Origin: Sarcomyxa edulis
Lineage: Eukaryota; Basidiomycota; Agaricomycetes; Agaricales; Mycenaceae
Assembly: GCA_009761415.1 (NCBI GenBank)
Contig: QUOL01000002.1
Span: 2,170,001 to 2,234,000 of the forward strand
Direction of reading: 5' to 3'
Length of the DNA: 64,000 nt
Below are positions 50,201-60,566 of this stretch, piece by piece. How positions within the stretch are numbered: position 1 is the first letter of the stretch; each line of letters begins with the position of its first letter. Below the pieces are notes generated by a model. The model searched no databases, was not told where the DNA came from, and worked only from the letters and a program-made list of their open reading frames with translations. The translations under genes were made by a program, and so were the position numbers.

Positions 50201-53136
50201 TTATAACCAATGACCGACTCTATATCCTGACTACGTGCTTTAGACCCAGCCGTATATCCAGCGTTCGACCTCTACCCTTCCATCGAGATCCCCAAAGAGT
50301 CTTCTGCAGCTACTTATCCTCACTTCGATCTCTGTCAGTATTTTTCTCGCATTCCGATTGTCTTGTTACTGAAGTATTGCCGCAGATCCGGCCGCAGATC
50401 CGGCCACTGCGCCTCAGCAGGCAGTCCTAATCGAGACTTCTTTGAAAGTCGTATCGGTTAGACTGAGTGCTGTATATCCGGCTTTCTCGCTATGTGGGCG
50501 AAATTTCTCATATCTCATGCTCTCTAGATTTACTCATGTCATGTCATCTACAGATCCACCAATCTATCCTTATTTCGAGCTATGGCCCACGGTACCCACG
50601 GTCCAAGACAAGCATTCAATTGTAGAGGCCTCAAATCAGGGATATCCTAACTTTGAGATATGTAAGTCATCGCGAACGCTGTCCCACCTACCCACTCATG
50701 AAATCGTTACCGAAGATCCAGCTATGAAAGAACAAGGACACCAAGTTTCAAGTGCTAGTACCCCCAAGGCCTTGTCGATGCGCTTAATTGCTAACTACCC
50801 TGCCTTCGATCTATGTAAGTCACCCAACCAGTTTTCAACCATCATATAGCTGATACTCTGTATATGTAGATCCGGCTATCTATCCTATCTTCGAGATCTA
50901 TCCTGCATTACCCAAGGACAAAGATGTTCCGGCTTACCCTCATTTTGACCTATGTGAGCAAGGGGATGACATCCTACAATTGTCAGCTTCTTATATATTG
51001 CGTTTGTAGATCCAGCCGTGAAACGTCAACAAGAAGTCCCAAGTGCTGGTGCCTCTAAGATGCTGTCCGTTCGCTTGGATGCTCAATATCCTGTTTTCAA
51101 CTTGTGTAAGCTTCACTTTTGTGTTTGCGACGTCCCATATCTAATGTGAATTCCGTAGATCCTGCGGTCTACCCTGTGCTCGAGATTTACCCCGCGCTAC
51201 CCAAAGTCGGCTCTGTATCCAGTGGATACCCCCATTTTGATCTGTATCCGTCGGTATCAGTGACACCGACAGTGTCGAATAAGCCAAAGTATCAAGAGAT
51301 CACGACAAAGCTTCCAGCCTCGTATCCTGCGTTTGATCTTTGTAAGTGGCGTCTCCAGCACATTATGTACCTTACATGTGCTCATTTCATCACAGACCCA
51401 CCTGTCTATCCCTATTTTGAGCTATGGCCCACAATTTCTGTAATGCCCTCAATCAAGAACGCTGTGAAGATGGAGAATCCCTCAAGGCAGGGTTATCCAG
51501 ACTTCGATATATGTGAGTTATCACCAATCTGTGGTTGACTGTGGCGTTGACCATTCTCCGAAGATCCCACTGTCAAACGTGAAGAAAAGATGACGAGTCC
51601 TAGAGCCTCGAGGGAATTGTCGGTTCGCCTGGATGCTTCATATCCGGTCTTCAATCTGTGTGCGTACTCTGCGGATGTGAGAACGGATGTATATCTGATT
51701 CAGAATTCTATAGACCCAGCGGTTTATCCTAACCTCGAGATCTACCCTGTTTTAGCGGGTACAAATGCGACACTTCAAGTTCATTCTCAGATCGATTCCA
51801 GTTCGCCAGTCTCGGTCGTACCAAAAGTCTCGAACAAGCCCAAGTACGAAGAGATCACAGTCAAGCTACAGGCCACGTATCCCGCGTTCGATCTATGTCA
51901 GTCATATCTTGACACGATCACGCTATAGTTGCTTACCTTGCTATAGATCCGTCTGTTTACCCTTATTTCGAACTATGGCCCATTGTGATCTTCGCAGAGA
52001 TCATGCCGCCTCCCAAGATCATTCCAGTAGTGCGCAAGGCAAAATCGGGACGACTGACTCATTCCGAGCTACATGCCATTGTCATGATGGGACTGTCCTC
52101 GGAACGATCCCAGGAATCGCACAAGGAGTCGCATCAGATGATGTTTCCAGATGGGATCATGTCGACACCGGCACAGACTATCCTTGACATGCCACATCCC
52201 GAACCTCCTCGGGCAAAGGTCTCTGAGACTCCAGCTCCGGCACCGATATCGGCACCTAGGCCGCGCAGTCGTGGAGAGTCCTTCGTTGAGTTCGAACAAG
52301 ACCCACCACAGGTCCCGGTCCCGGTTCCAGTCTCTATTCTCGAGCGCAAGACGTCCATCAGTCATACAGCTTCTTCCAGTCGAGGAGAATCGTTTGTCGA
52401 TTTGGAACTAGAGCAAGCTCCTCTTCCTTCCCGACGCAGAGTATCGTTTGCTCCTACGCGTGCACGTTCCGGATCGGTCAGCGTAGTTAGCATCCCACCA
52501 CCGCCTCCACCCAGTTCCAGCCCACAAAGAACGCTTCCTACTCCTCCTTCCCGTAGCAATTCTCTGAATCGAAAACCTAGTGCTTTTGAGGCGTCGACTA
52601 CAACCTCTCCATTGGCACGGCCTCGAGGGCTGCCCTCGAGTCCATCGGATACAGTGAGGTCCAGACCTGTTTCTGTGGCACAGAAACCTGTAGCGCCTCC
52701 TGTGAGTATGAGGCAGAGCCCCACCCACGGTCGTCTTCCGTCCGTCGAGGAGCGCCATCCACCATCCGCCATGTTGAACAGGAGTAGATCGACAGTGTTA
52801 CCTTCGTCGAGAACGAATCCTGTATCGAACGGAAACGGTGCTGGGCTTGATAGGTCCGTCTCCACATCTGCGTTACCACCGCGGCCAATTCCTCAAAAGC
52901 GTGACAGTCTTGTTTTACAAAGAGTAAAAGCTTATAGCGCAGGTAAGCTTTCGACATCGAATGATTTCATTAGCCACGACGCTGATAGTGCTATCTTTAC
53001 GCTTAACACAGCTACCAATGACGAACCATCACTGACGGAAGCATTATCGAAATTCCCGATGCCCCCGCGTCCTCCTGTTCCACCTGTCCCGACGGTGAAC
53101 AAGCTGGATCAATCTAAATACCGTTTTGCTAACTGA
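47282..53136 (+). CDS. Large YPxF(D/N)LYP-repeat protein with tandem intron-flanked modules
   Basis: Starts MSRLTTNPFHRPSPFEFPRA at 47282, ends LDQSKYRFAN at 53136. The first part holds a conserved-looking globular domain (STGILESRERTVQRNSKSFI, LSSGPRHRLSQGILMPLFPT, LSAIAREFNFPSTAGLCLYL), completed by the intron at about 47755-47800. A Ser/Pro-rich linker with a 39-residue SWGAP repeat (three copies) follows, then from about 49290 to 51980 a long array of YP-x-F-(D/N/E)-(L/I)-(Y/W)-P motifs. The array is interrupted by 14 introns at one fixed point, T|AY of the FxLYP Tyr codon. The last part is Ser/Pro/Arg-rich (RRVSFAPTRARSGS). I do not recognise a named family; the domain with LYP repeats has the look of an Agaricomycete-specific protein. 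No signal peptide or membrane segment. Function unknown. Confidence 0.8.
48777..49100 (+). repeat. 117-bp (39-residue) coding tandem repeat, 3 copies
   Basis: Three copies, each with a P-(S/T)-TATSWGAP core and then (S/D)-x-R-x-(L/V)-type and GxxxxFSRP text. The SWGAP codons begin at 48803, 48920 and 49037, exactly 117 bp apart. Copies differ at many silent and replacement positions, so the duplication is not recent. Lies inside the YP-repeat gene. Confidence 0.85.
49314..51946 (+). repeat. Array of 14 equal-position introns and 13 symmetric exons
   Basis: Introns at 49314-49369, 49835-49888, 49991-50048, 50193-50243, 50334-50385, 50494-50553, 50662-50715, 50815-50869, 50954-51009, 51106-51158, 51342-51395, 51513-51563, 51660-51713 and 51897-51946. 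Each runs GT to AG, is 50-60 nt, and splits the Tyr codon (T|AT or T|AC) of an F-x-(L/I)-Y motif. The 13 exons between them are 465, 102, 144, 90, 108, 108, 99, 84, 96, 183, 117, 96 and 183 nt, all multiples of three. Exon 51010-51105 resembles 51564-51659, and 51159-51341 resembles 51714-51896, giving a three-exon period near 554 bp. Confidence 0.85.
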
Positions 53137-53428
53137 CCTATATTTCTTGAATGTCTCTGCTACTTATGCTTATGCAAATACTTACTCACACCTACTCGTA
53201 CAAATATTTCCTGTAAACTAATGCTCTTCTAGCCATTCATTCTATTTATGGTTGCTATTGTGCAAGATATGAATCCAATATGCCATTCCTTAGATACATA
53301 TGAAGTCCCATATCGTTGCTTGTCCGGAATCCAGATCCAATAAGTGCGTAGGTGCGTATATGCGATGGTACGGCGGGCGGAACATGGTAGCAAGGTATAC
53401 ATGGATGAAGCCTGCACGGATATCTTTC

Positions 53429-54549
53429 TTAATCGTCCATGCCATCATCCTGTTCCTCGTCATATGGTGGTGGCCCGTCCATACCTAGAACGTGACCCGA
53501 GCCAGGCATCCCTCTTGCGTTGTGAGATGGAGAAGGAGGCGCGGGTGGATTAGCGCTTGCTTCTGCTGCATGTCGTGCAGCAGCAGCAGCACGAGCTTCT
53601 CGTCTCTCTTTCTCTCTTTGATCATTGAGCATCTTTGTTTTGCGATCATCCATGTATGCCAGTTTCACCTGTAACAAGATATTGGTTGAGTACGTGACTG
53701 TGTGAGAGGGGCTGATTTAAGAATGAGAGGTACACAGACAGACCTTGTCAGCGATAGCTCGAGCAACAGCTTTCTCGTCGACCTTGTTCCGTTTAGCACG
53801 TTCCTGCTTCTCGGTTTCAAGATCAATGGATTCTTTGAGGATCGCGGCACCGATGCGTAGTTCTGGCATCCTCCGCGGGTTGAAGACATAGTACGGCTGG
53901 AAATTCTTGACCTGTCCCCCAATGTTATTATTCATTGCATTGACATGAAGGGATCTGACATACATCTGCATAGAAGCCAAGCTGTATGAGAGGAACACGG
54001 TGTCAAATATGTGAGATGAACTGTAGAAAGCAGCGAGTTTAACCACTAACTGCGATCGCATACTCTAAAGTGCCCTTGGGATCGACGAGGCGTTGTTTGA
54101 TAGTGGTATTTGTGGGTTTAAATTGCTGATACTTAGCGTCGTCAGGTTCGCGCAGAAGGTTCTCCGCTATTGTCGACAGTGTCTGAATGAACCAGAACAG
54201 AAAAACATAAACGACACTCTGACTCGGTAAAGAAAGGAGGAATGGATGTGCACTTTTATAGAGGCGAAAGCTATCTCTTGCGAATTGCCCCGATGTATAC
54301 CTGGATATTGAATGAAAGGAGAAAAGTTACAATCATTGGGTGCGTACGACCAGATTGCACGTATGGATGATACCAACCATCGACAAGACGTCGGAATGCT
54401 TGCCGTTTCTCGTGTTCTTCAGCAAGTTGGGCGGCAGAGATGGTTTCGACCGGTTGTTGCTGTTTACGGCGCTCTGCGGCAGCGGCAAGGGCATCGATGG
54501 GAACACTGTATGTGTGCGTGGAACTGGACGGCGATGGTGGGACAGACAT
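53429..54549 (-). CDS. PUB (PUG)-domain protein
   Basis: Minus strand, starting MSVPPSPSSSTHTYSV at 54549. An Ala/Gln-rich N-terminal helix (AAAAERRKQQQPVET, EEHEKRQAFRRLVDGWYH) leads into the PUB domain: TLSTIAENLLREPDDAKY, FKPTNTTIKQRLVDPKGTLE, YAIAVGF, then VKNFQPYYVFNPRRM. A Lys/Glu/Arg-rich coiled coil (LETEKQERAKRNKVDEK, LNDQREKERREARAAAAARH) and a Pro/Asp tail (PPPYDEEQDDGMDD) finish at 53429. PUB domains bind the C-terminal tail of the AAA ATPase Cdc48/p97, so a role as a Cdc48 adaptor in ubiquitin-dependent protein handling is likely. There is no visible PNGase or UBX domain, so this is not a standard PNGase or UBXN6. Convergent with the YP-repeat gene over 292 bp. Confidence 0.78.
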
Positions 54550-54954
54550 ATGGTCAATGGTCAAAAACTAGATATTGTGGTAAATCGTGATAGGGGATGG
54601 CAACCTCAGGCTTGCGGCGGTGACCGTGCGAACATCACTTAACGAGAGTGTGTGGCATGATCATACAACTCGGACCCGGATATATGTCGAGAACAGCAGG
54701 AGATACAACGAATCATAGCAGTATAAGCACACGGACAACCTCGAACCAACAACGTTCCCACCACTAGAGCAATCCCTCCATCGCGGGACGAGAGCAAATC
54801 GTTTCCTCTCATGGTTCCGGGATTTATACGCGGTGAGTAGAATGATTCCTGTGAACAGCATGGTTAGCCTTGATAAGCACGAACGTGGTCACAACCTACC
54901 ATAAAGTGTTTTGTGAAAATTCTCGCATTGAGAGATATGTGGGAACAAATCCCA
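54550..54954. other. Intergenic, upstream of PUB gene
   Basis: 405 bp holding the PUB gene promoter and the 3' UTR of THOC5 (both on the minus strand). A minus-strand open frame at 54661-54861 is hydrophobic at one end but has no family likeness; not called. Confidence 0.45.
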
Positions 54955-55753
54955 TCAGCCGGGCGTTGTGCCATTAGGTGCAGCGGCCACGAGCTCGCCC
55001 ACTTTCTTCTGAGTCTCCCCAGCCATCTGGAATAGATCGTACACGGTTAGTTTCGGTGCCTTTGAGGTACATAAGGATGAATCCTACCTTCATAAGCAAG
55101 TCGATCTGAGATTTCACGCTGTCTAGAGTGACTGCCTTGGCTTTTCCCTGCTTGAGAAGATCTTCCTTTTGTTGGGTCAACTCTTTCTTCCTCAAGTCCA
55201 ATCTGTATGTGCAGGTTAGCGTCATTGCATGTGATTGGTTTTTGAAATTCAGTGGCGAACCGTTGGCGCTCCGCAAGTTCAAAGCTCAGTCTATTGAGCA
55301 TAAGTTGGTGTTCATCTGATAATACGTCCTCCGACCGCGCTTCTTGGGGTGCAAGCTTCTTGAAGTCGTCCAGGGTATATAGAGGAACGTCTTGGTATAT
55401 TGATCTATCACCCCGCCACACTGTTTAGGTTTTTACACAGACAATACACTAGCAGTCACTCACGCAAACTGTCGACATTTTTCGATTTCTCGTTCAAGGT
55501 GGCGCTTTTCGTACAGCAAATTCTGGAGACCAAGATGAGCTTGGTCCATCTCTTGCCTTGCAGCAGCAGTGGATTCTTTTCGAATGCGAGTAGCCGAGTT
55601 GGCAGCACGATTGAGAGACTTTAGAGTGGCGACGAGAGCTGTTGCGCGGATGTGTAGTGCAGCAGTATCATGGTCGAGATAGTTTTGGGATACAAGGTCG
55701 CGAAGTTTGCTGATAACATCGTCTGGAGAAGGAGGTAGGCCGTTCGTGGTCAT
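54955..55753 (-). CDS. THOC5: Short THO complex subunit 5 (THOC5) homologue
   Basis: Minus strand, starting MTTNGLPPSPDDVISKLRDL at 55753. The coiled-coil core matches the THOC5 N-terminal half: DQAHLGLQNLLYEKRHLERE, IEKCRQF, YQDVPLYTLDDFKKLAPQEA, DEHQLMLNRLSFELAERQRL, LDLRKKELTQQKEDLLKQGK. It ends KVGELVAAAPNGTTPG at 54955, about 225 residues, whereas animal THOC5 has a long second half of several hundred residues that is absent here. The THO complex couples transcription to mRNP packaging and export. The shortening is consistent with short fungal THO coiled-coil subunits; a second gene supplying the rest was not seen. Start chosen from ATG context and conserved beginning of the helical region. 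Confidence 0.8.
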
Positions 55754-55969
55754 CGTTCGGGACAGTGAGGAGGCGTATGGGAGGCCGGGACACGCCGGCC
55801 GATTAGAGAGCCGAGCCGGGGAAGCAACCGGAGGGTGATCACTCAGCTTCCCTCATCGGTTTGGGTAATCGTATATTGCTCACGCTTGCTCACGGTCTAC
55901 GCGTTATAACGGCCCTGCCATCCTTCCACCCACACTCTTCCACCCAACGACCCCCCATCTACTCAACTC

Positions 55970-57933
55970 ATGGCTCGCGAACGTTCTCTTTCTGGTACCA
56001 TTCCCTCAATGGAAACAACCCACGATGAGGTCAAAGATAACACAATTATCGTTGGCAAGTCCCCTTATGAATCACCCCAATCGTGCACTCTAATATCCAC
56101 TTTACAGTCCTCGGTGCTTCGGGTGATCTCGCCAAGAAGAAGGTCCATATCCTTTAGTCTCGCTGATCAATCCCAATCTAAACATCCTCATAGACTCTCC
56201 CAGCGCTCTTTGGGCTCTTCCGACAAGGCTTCTTGCCTCGCGATGTCAAAATCGTGGGCTACGCTCGCACAAAGATGGATCAAGCCGAATTCCATAAACG
56301 CGCAACCTCGTACATCAAGAACCCCAACGACGATCCCGAAATCGCTCAGCACATTGAGGAATTCAAAAAGATATCGACATATGTTCCCGGTGATTATGAA
56401 GATGGTGCTGCTTTCGATAACCTCGAGAAGCATCTCGCAGAGATCGAATCACACTATCAATCCAAAGAGTGTAATCGTATCTTCTATCTCGCTCTTCCCC
56501 CCAGCGTCTTCATTCCCGTAGCCAAAAACCTCAAGGAACACAATTATGTTACCAAAGGTGGTGTTAATCGGATCATCGTCGAGAAACCATTCGGAAAGGA
56601 CTTGGACTCGGCTCGTGAGCTTCTGGGCTCACTCAAGCAGTACTGGACAGAAGACGAGACTTTCCGTATCGACCATTATCTCGGCAAGGAGATGGTCAAG
56701 AACCTTCTCGTCTTACGATTTGCCAACGTTGCGATGGGAGCTTGCTGGGACAAGAACTTCATCAGCAACGTCCAAATCACTTTCAAGGAACCTTTCGGCA
56801 CCGAAGGCCGGGGCGGTTACTTTGATGAATTCGGAATGATTCGTGATGTCCTACAGAATCGTCAGTGGAATTCCGGCCGCTTATTCTGATTTATCCGTTT
56901 CTGAAGAACACGCCAGATCTATTACAGGTGCTGAGTGTTTTGACTATGGAGCGACCAGTCTCCTTCTCTGCGGAAGATATCCGTGACGAAAAGGTATATC
57001 GTGACGTCATCTCTATTTATCACATCTTCTAAGACCATAAATTTAGGTCAAAGTCTTGCGTTGTATCCCACCCATTGAGCGCAGCGATACTCTCCTTGGA
57101 CAGTATGTTGCTGCCAACGGCAAACCTGGATACCTCGACGACGACACGGTTCCCCACAACTCCGTTTGCCCCACCTTTGCCGCTACAACCCTCTGGATCC
57201 ATAACCCAAGATGGGAGGGTGTCCCCTTCATCCTCAAAGCCGGAAAGGGTTAGTACAATTCCCTAGCGAAAGTCGCATTATATGCACTGTGCTAATTCAA
57301 TTGACTTGTCCCAGCCCTGAACGAAGCCAAGGTCGAAGTCCGCATTCAATTCAAAGATGTCACCCAAGGCATCTTCAAGGACATCGCCCGCAACGAGCTC
57401 GTCATCCGTATCCAACCCTCCGAAGCCGTCTACCTCAAAATGAACGCCAAAACCCCAGGGTTGTACACCCGTGCTATCCCAACCGAGATGGACCTGACAT
57501 ACAAGAGACGGTTCGCGGAGACGCATATCCCTGAGGCGTACGAGGCGCTTATCCTTGACGCGCTCAAGGGTGATCATTCCAACTTTGTGAGACACGATGA
57601 ACTTGATGTGGCCTGGAAGGTGTGTTCCTTTCGTTGATTTGTCTCTCTTTGCACCGCTGTTGAGCGGAACGTTTGCTCTTCTTTTTTTACAGATCTTTAC
57701 TCCGATCCTCCACTGGATAGACGGGTTGAACGGCCCTCGTCCTCGTCCTGTCAGCTACCCCTACGGCTCGCGTGGTCCCAAGGAACTCGATCCCTTCATC
57801 AAGAAGTACGGTTACAAACGGGCTACTGAGGGCTAGTAAGTATACTGCACTACTTGTACCTTCATTCAATAGCTAATCGCTCCTTACTTGTCCCTGTAGC
57901 GCCTGGCCTGTGACCAACCTTGCTGCTTTGTGA
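55970..57933 (+). CDS. ZWF1: Glucose-6-phosphate 1-dehydrogenase
   Basis: Starts [20 protein letters not shown] at 55970. The NADP-binding motif [12 protein letters not shown] follows a first intron (56055-56107) that uses a GC donor (GTTG/gcaagt). Then come [20 protein letters not shown], the catalytic [65 protein letters not shown] and the end [11 protein letters not shown] at 57933. Length (about 510 residues) fits the cytosolic enzyme, which oxidises glucose-6-phosphate to 6-phosphogluconolactone and supplies NADPH for the pentose phosphate pathway and antioxidant defence. Divergent from THOC5 across 216 bp that includes the promoters of both. Confidence 0.96.
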
Positions 57934-58840
57934 TTGTTGTGCCTTTTTCTTCTCTTGGCCGGTACCTATAGAAAAACGCAAAAAATGCAGAAGTATGTGT
58001 ATGTTTGATGGGGACGGACTTAGACTCCCGGGTGAACGTTCGAGTGGAAGCGAGAGAGAGGGAGAGAGGAATCGTCGGTTGTTAGTTGTGTACTTGTAAT
58101 GTCCGAAAGCAGTTGAATTAGGATTGATATGTGTCACCTGACCTGGACGCGACGCGACCTACGAATTAGTGCCTCGAGACAACCTCGAGGTACTTGCAAT
58201 CAAAACTCCGAGTCGATTTGAGAAGACTTGTGATTATCAACCTACATTGATTCTCAGTAGCGATTTAGACATATGGCTTCAACCTCATGTAGTTATCCGG
58301 AGCAATGTGTCTGAGTGCATTCCTCCCCTTTTGTGACAATGGATGGGTCCTGGAGTAAAATCAATCCAGGATGTCCAGAAGACAACCTGGAAGTCATTGA
58401 GAGATCTACCTATCATTGTATGGACTTCGCAAGGCTTAACTCCTTCCTGTCTATACCACAGCTCATATCATACAACAATCTCTCACAAAAAAGGAGCTCC
58501 AGCAGAAACAGATCATTACTCATAAGTACGACTCGCATGAAGATTGCGTTCCCTTGATTCTAAGACCCTTGCTTCAGGCTTTGCACTTGCCAGTGGCTAG
58601 ATATAACTTGGATATAGATCACCACCAATTCCCACTGTCAGGCAGATGGCTTCTCACTGACTCGAACAAACTACGTCACGCGGCATCGGCTGAGGTATAT
58701 AATTCGAAGTTTGAGCGCTGAGCGCTCAACAAAGGTCTCCATTGAGCAAGAGGTACGCGGCACAAACACTCACTCATTACAAGCCGACCTGTGATCCACT
58801 AGCCAATATCACACACATTTTCATATCCCGCAGAATCATC
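57934..58840. other. Intergenic, G6PD to DUF4267 gene
   Basis: 907 bp. Early part is the G6PD 3' UTR. Around 58340-58560 a plus-strand stretch has coding-like triplets (for example GVKSIQDVQKTTWKSLRDLP), but it has no good start, no recognisable domain and stops early; it could be a decayed gene fragment. Near 58712-58735 a perfect palindrome gagcgctgagcgctc occurs. Nothing else. Confidence 0.4.
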
Positions 58841-59248
58841 ATGGCAACAACGCGTCTCTCCCAATCACCCTCCCTCCTCATCGCTGCTAAAGTGTTCGCA
58901 ACTATCTTCATAGGATTCGGCATCAACGCTATTATACGACCCCGAAACGCCCTCGAGTTCTTCGAATTCAATGCACCCGCGTCTGAAGCGGATCAAAAGG
59001 TTGTCGACGGTCTGATGGCCATCTATGGGGCGAGGGACATATTCATGGGCCTCGCCATGCATGCAGTCGCATTTTCTGGAGACCGGAAGTCATTGGGCTG
59101 GATTCTGATTGCGGGGAGCGCTGTGGCGTTCGTAGACGGTGCTGTCTGTCGAGTTCAGGTTGGAAAGGGAGAGTGGAACCATTGGAGTTATGCGCCGATG
59201 CTGACAGCTGTTGGATGTGTGTTGCTCGGCGTATTGGACAGGGCGTAA
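58841..59248 (+). CDS. DUF4267-type small membrane protein
   Basis: Single exon of 135 residues starting MATTRLSQSPSLLIAAKVFA at 58841. Four hydrophobic segments are visible: ATIFIGFGINAIIRP, MAIYGARDIFMGLAMHAVAF, LGWILIAGSAVAFVDGAV and YAPMLTAVGCVLLGVL. The sequence FGINAIIRPRNALEFFEF with GARDIFMG matches the DUF4267 family, common in fungi and in bacteria, with no known biochemical activity. The ATG at 58841 sits a few bases after a cag that could be a splice acceptor for an upstream leader, but the coding part needs no intron. It follows a long noncoding stretch and precedes the UBC8 gene. Confidence 0.82.
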   Translation: MATTRLSQSPSLLIAAKVFATIFIGFGINAIIRPRNALEFFEFNAPASEADQKVVDGLMAIYGARDIFMGLAMHAVAFSGDRKSLGWILIAGSAVAFVDGAVCRVQVGKGEWNHWSYAPMLTAVGCVLLGVLDRA

Positions 59249-59711
59249 GGAACCACGATGATCTCGATGGTAGGGAAATAGTACTTAGTACATTTTTCTC
59301 TGACTGCGCCAAATCGACATTGCAATGAGAGGATCTAAGTAGGTTGTCGAGTCAGTTGTTTTGAGAAAATCGGAACAAACGATGGTGCCCATGTATTTTC
59401 TCGATTAACCATACGCATTCAAGTCTACGATGGCGCTGTTTCGATTGGGAGATCGAGGAGTGTAGAAGAAAACAAGAGATTCAGGGGGACAATTGCGAAT
59501 TGCAATTGCCCGCAGTGAACCGTACGCGTGAAAGGCATTTACCGAGGCCGAGAGTGTACAGCCTGAGCTTCCCCTTCAGGCTTCCGACCACATCGACCTC
59601 CCTACTTACCGCCTCAGATTCACTGCTATAGCTGTTATGATGAGTATAATCACTTGTCTGCATATCAGGATATACAACTGACCTGGTCCTCATCATCTAT
59701 ACGCATCTCCA
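59249..59711. other. Intergenic, DUF4267 gene to UBC8
   Basis: 463 bp; should contain the UBC8 promoter and, if the gene has one, its first exon. No clear start codon could be joined in frame to the conserved UBC8 sequence (see findings). Confidence 0.45.
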
Positions 59712-60566
59712 AGTAAACGCCGCATCGAAACAGATGTAATGAAGATGTACGATCCATAGTCGCCATTGACGCCATCGACGTCTGACCATTCTCTTGTATC
59801 CACAGGTTGATGTCTGACTACGAAGTCTCTCTCGTGAATGATAGCATGCAGGAGTTCTACGTTCGTTTCTATGGACCGGCGGAAAGTGAGTTACCTTATA
59901 TATCACACCGCAGATGAAGCTCACATCGTTGGGTGCTCTCTCATCGGTCAGCACCATTTGCAGGGGGCGTGTGGAAGATTCATGTAGAGCTGCCGGATCA
60001 ATATCCATTCAAATCACCTAGTATCGGATTCATGAACAAGATCTTCCACCCAAATATCGACGAACTGTGCGTGTTTCTCGTCGAGTCGACTGGTGAGAAC
60101 GAGCGAGCGTGCTGATGTCGCAACAGAAGTGGATCCGTGTGTCTTGATGTCATTAATCAGACGTGGTCGCCGATGTTTGGTGAGCATCTCGTATCTTGTA
60201 TTGTCAATATAGCCTGACCGGAATTCTGAACAGATATGATCAACATATTCGAGGTGTTTCTCCCGCAGCTACTGCGCTACCCAAATCCAAACGATCCTCT
60301 GAACGGGGAGGCTGCAGCCTTGCTGATGCGTCATCCGAAAGAGTACGATGCAAAGGTGAAAGGTGAGTCAAAGCTTGACTCGTGCTTCGCTCCCCCGATA
60401 ATTCATCTATGACTTCGATTCAGACTACGTGACGCGATTCGCGACTAAAGAGGCTGCCGATGCTGCCACGGACGGAAAGGACGACCAGGAGGACTCGGAC
60501 GAGGAAATGAGCGACATAGGCAGCATCAGCGACGACGACCAAGTCGCAGGACACATGGACATCTAA
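59712..60566 (+). CDS. UBC8: Ubiquitin-conjugating enzyme E2, UBC8/UBE2H type; 5' end unresolved
   Basis: The conserved N-terminus [20 protein letters not shown] is encoded from 59712, with an intron at 59747-59805. Later exons give [50 protein letters not shown] with the catalytic Cys, [40 protein letters not shown] and the acidic tail ending VAGHMDI at 60566. The acidic extension and [11 protein letters not shown] mark UBC8/UBE2H, which in yeast acts with the GID ligase in turning over gluconeogenic enzymes. No in-frame ATG precedes SKRR: upstream codons read PGPHHLYASP after an in-frame TGA. Either a 5' exon lies further up or the start differs; the next in-frame ATG (59739) would remove part of helix 1. 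Confidence 0.85.

Noticed and set aside
54661..54861. Small hydrophobic minus-strand protein between THOC5 and the PUB gene
   Set aside because: One hydrophobic end only, no conserved pattern, and the stretch is needed as promoter for the PUB gene.
58315..58557. Coding-like fragment between G6PD and the DUF4267 gene
   Set aside because: No recognisable domain, no splice-consistent extension on either side; noted only as a possible decayed fragment.
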